From Streptomyces sp. QL37 (GTDB lineage: Bacteria; Actinomycetota; Actinomycetes; Streptomycetales; Streptomycetaceae), in assembly GCF_002941025.1 (NCBI RefSeq), contig NZ_PTJS01000001.1, forward strand, positions 1,984,001-2,048,000: a DNA stretch of 64,000 bases, in the 5' to 3' direction. The notes beneath the pieces are model-generated. The model worked only from the letters and a program-made list of their open reading frames with translations, did not search any database and was not told the DNA's origin. Of this stretch, positions 61,951-64,000 are shown one piece after another. Position 1 is the stretch's first letter, and each line of letters starts with the position of its first letter. The position numbers were made by a program, and so were the translations under genes.

Positions 61951-62838
61951 ATGAACGCTCTCGCTCTCCTGCTGACGCTGGCCGTGGCCGTCTCCTGCAC
62001 GCTCCTGGTCGTCGCGACGCGCCGCGCCGGCCTGCGGGGCGACGGCACCGCCGGGTATGTGCACGACCTCTCCGAGGAGGCCTTTCTCAACGGCGGCCCG
62101 GCCAGGGTCGTGGACACCGCGCTCACCCGCATGCACACGGACGGGCGGCTGAGCATCGGTGGACCCGGCATCGTCGTGGTCCAGCGGCCCGAGGCCCGGG
62201 ACGCCGTCGAGCGCGCCGTGCTCCAGGAGCTGGCCGCGGCCCCGAGCGGTGCGCTGCACACCCTGCGGGAGGCCGTGATGCGGCACCCGGCGGTGCAGGA
62301 GATCGGTGACGGCCTGGCCGCCCGGGGCCTGCTGGTCGCACCGGGTGAGAGCCGGTCACGCCGCAACCGGGCGCTCACCCTGGGCATCGGATGCATCGTG
62401 GGGTTCCCGGTCTCCATCGTGCTGACCGTCGCCCAGTACGCCCTGCACGACGCGTACGCGGATCTGCCGTTCCCCTTCGTCCTGAAGGTGCTGCCCGCGC
62501 TCGTGGCCGGGGCCGTGGTCGGTCTGGTCACCGCGGCGTCGGCCGGGGCACGGATCACCAGGGCGGGTCGCAGGGCCGCCGACAACTGCCGGACGGCCGA
62601 CGCCCATGTGACGGACCCGGCCCACCTGGTGGCCACCCGGGGGCTGGCCGCGCTCCCCGACCCCGAACTCCAGGGCCAGTTGGTGGCCGCGGCCAGGCAA
62701 CGGCCCGCCGGGCGCTCGTCATCCGTCTCCGCCGCGTCCGCCGCGGCGGCCGCGTTCGTGCCGGTGGTGTGGTGCGCCGGGGTGAGCCCCGGGGGCGGGA
62801 GCTGCGGCGGGGGTTCCAGCTGCGGCGGCGGCTCGTGA
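61951..62838 (+). CDS. TIGR04222-type membrane protein with Cys/Gly tail
   Basis: 295 residues. An N-terminal TM helix (ALALLLTLAVAVSCTLLVVA) leads into a cytoplasmic helical domain (DLSEEAFLNGGPARVVDTAL TRMHTDGRLSIGG) that matches TIGR04222 proteins. Two further hydrophobic segments lie near 135-160 and 170-195. The C-terminus is Gly/Ser rich with Cys285 and Cys291 (GGGSCGGGSSCGGGS), preceded by WCAG (Cys275). It is adjacent to the DUF692 gene and probably co-transcribed. The tail is the plausible target of modification. Function unknown. Confidence 0.82.
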   Translation: MNALALLLTLAVAVSCTLLVVATRRAGLRGDGTAGYVHDLSEEAFLNGGPARVVDTALTRMHTDGRLSIGGPGIVVVQRPEARDAVERAVLQELAAAPSGALHTLREAVMRHPAVQEIGDGLAARGLLVAPGESRSRRNRALTLGIGCIVGFPVSIVLTVAQYALHDAYADLPFPFVLKVLPALVAGAVVGLVTAASAGARITRAGRRAADNCRTADAHVTDPAHLVATRGLAALPDPELQGQLVAAARQRPAGRSSSVSAASAAAAAFVPVVWCAGVSPGGGSCGGGSSCGGGS

Positions 62839-62955
62839 GGGAGCGGGATCGGCAGGCGTACGGATTCAGCCACTCATGACCGTTCGTGACCGAGGTTGGT
62901 CCGTATCGTGAACAACCCATGGCGCTTCCCTGCCGGTTTCGCATAGAACTCGGCC

Positions 62956-63732
62956 ATGCTCTGGGTCCTGTTTCTTCTGGTCGCGTGGGGCGCGGCCGCC
63001 GTCTCCTGCATCCGGCTGTGCCTCCTCACCGCGGGTGCGGCCCAGCGGCAGCCTCGTGCCGCGCGGGCGCCCGTCTCCCCCGAACTCAATCTGTACGAGA
63101 CTGCGTTCCTGGCCGGCGGGCCCCAGCGGGTGGCCGATCTGGCGCTGGTCTCCATGCATCTGCGACGCCGGCTGCTGCTCGCCCACACGGGCTGGGCGAC
63201 GGTCGTCGACCCGGAGGGGCGGGACGAGGTCGAGCGCACCGTGATCCGCGCGATCGGCCCGGAAGGGCAGTCCCGGATAGCCCCCATACGGGCTGCCGCG
63301 GCCGCGGCCGACGCCGTACGCTCCCTCGCTGACCGTCTCGTCGCTGCGGGCCTCGCCGTACCGCACGGGACCCGCACGGGTCTGGAGTCGGCGGTGCGTG
63401 CCGTGCGCGGCGCGGCGGTGCTGGTGGTGGCCCTGGCGGCCGCCGCCATGCTGATGCCCGGTCAGGACACCGGCGACGCCGGTCCGGTGGCCGCCTGGTT
63501 CGGCCTGCCGCTCGTACTGACGCTGGGCTGCCTGGCCATCGCGAGGGTGGAGAACCATCCGTACAGCCCGTGGGCCTCCCCGTCCGGGCAGCGCTGGCTG
63601 GACTCGCTGCCGGCCCCGGTGCGCGGGGCGGACCGCGACCTGCTGGCGGCGGTGGCTGTGAGGGGTGTGGGAGCTCTGGAGGACCCCGGCCTGCGGGCGG
63701 CCATGCTGAGCGGGGCGCGGACCGGCGGCTGA
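62956..63732 (+). CDS. second TIGR04222-type membrane protein, no Cys tail
   Basis: 258 residues. TM helix at the start (WVLFLLVAWGAAAVSCIRL) and the same core as its neighbour: LYETAFLAGGPQRVADLALV SMHLRRRLLL. Two more TM segments lie near 140-190. It ends in ALEDPGLRAAMLSGARTGG without a Cys/Gly tail. It is 117 bases downstream of the first TIGR04222 gene; a partner without the tail suggests the two form a complex in the membrane. Confidence 0.8.
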   Translation: MLWVLFLLVAWGAAAVSCIRLCLLTAGAAQRQPRAARAPVSPELNLYETAFLAGGPQRVADLALVSMHLRRRLLLAHTGWATVVDPEGRDEVERTVIRAIGPEGQSRIAPIRAAAAAADAVRSLADRLVAAGLAVPHGTRTGLESAVRAVRGAAVLVVALAAAAMLMPGQDTGDAGPVAAWFGLPLVLTLGCLAIARVENHPYSPWASPSGQRWLDSLPAPVRGADRDLLAAVAVRGVGALEDPGLRAAMLSGARTGG

Positions 63733-63758
63733 CCCCTGGTCCGGGGCTGACAGCACCG

Positions 63759-63786
63759 GGGCCGCCCCCGGCGTCGGGGGCGGCCC
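63759..63786 (+). terminator. terminator after the TIGR04222 genes
   Basis: Perfect 12-base G/C stem (63759-63770 with 63775-63786) with a four-base loop, 26 bases after the stop. It closes the DUF692 transcription unit. Confidence 0.75.
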
Positions 63787-63864
63787 TGGTGTGCTGTCCT
63801 ATCCAGTTGTGCGGCCCGGGACACATCGGCCGGACCGGCGAGGAGCGGCGGCCCGCGGAGAGGA

Positions 63865-64000
63865 ATGGCTGACTCCCCCGCGGGACACGACAGTTCGCCG
63901 GCCGTCGGCCGATGTGCGCCCGGCACCGGACCCGGTGTCGCTGGAACGACGGGCGGCGTCACACGCGCCGTTGCCCGCCAACTGATCTTCCGGGTCGGGA
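63865..64000 (+). CDS. start of a hypothetical gene, cut by the window edge
   Basis: An ATG at 63865 directly behind GGAGAGGA opens a frame that stays open to the end of the window: MADSPAGHDSSPAVGRC, then a Gly/Thr/Val stretch and ARQLIFRVG. Only 45 residues are visible, with no recognisable family. It follows the terminator at 63759-63786. Confidence 0.5.
   Translation, partial: MADSPAGHDSSPAVGRCAPGTGPGVAGTTGGVTRAVARQLIFRVG

Overview
The window looks like chromosomal DNA of a Streptomyces or close relative. Base composition is very G+C rich with strong third-position G/C bias, so almost every real gene carries long open frames on the other strand. The gene families are typical of that genus, several starts appear leaderless (2599, 44024, 50118, 53370), and there are many Tat signal peptides. 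No tRNA, rRNA, CRISPR array or insertion sequence was recognised.

Layout. (1) 1-5694: threonine catabolism (kbl, cut by the window edge, and tdh), a divergent pair of MarR regulators, a DHA2-type drug exporter and an alpha/beta hydrolase. (2) 5890-8304: an orphan GTPase-associated (GAP1-type) protein. (3) 8387-37865: about 29.5 kb on the minus strand encoding a contractile injection system of the eCIS/Afp type found in Streptomyces. In transcription order it has sheath, tube, zinc-ribbon baseplate chaperone, Pro/Ala-rich protein, DUF4255 tube terminator, AAA+ ATPase, 95-residue protein, a 2163-residue DUF4157 protein, a 202-residue possible immunity protein, Afp7-like protein, LysM protein, gpD-like hub, gpV-like spike, PAAR-like tip, gp25, two J-type baseplate proteins, a gpI-like protein with a parallel beta-helix, a DUF6519 protein and a muralytic amidase. 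Start and stop overlaps join many of these genes, so they probably form one operon read from the 600-base gap at 37866-38466. No tail-fibre gene and no separate tape-measure gene is visible. (4) 38467-42598: a Cys-rich protein, a GntR regulator and two Tat-exported amidohydrolases, with palindromic GntR-type sites between regulator and enzymes. (5) 42828-46790: a metallo-beta-lactamase-fold hydrolase, a TetR regulator with two tandem perfect operators, and an MMPL exporter. (6) 46842-60120: mostly Streptomyces core genes: msrB, murC, a pyrimidine reductase, zapE, an OsmC protein, a PhoX-like protein, a polysaccharide deacetylase, an ABC ATPase-permease fusion, AIM24, a Pth2-like protein, DUF4142 and a GH43-like enzyme. 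(7) 60652-63732: a DUF692 iron-enzyme homologue followed by two TIGR04222-type membrane proteins, the first ending in a Gly/Ser tail with two Cys residues. The last bases open a further partial gene.

The most promising material for new biology is the modular DUF4157 protein, whose C-terminal domain I do not recognise, with its lower-GC companion gene; the DUF692/TIGR04222 group, which could be a modification system acting on a protein tail; and the regulatory sites around the GntR and TetR genes. All functions come from reading motifs and context; no database search was run.
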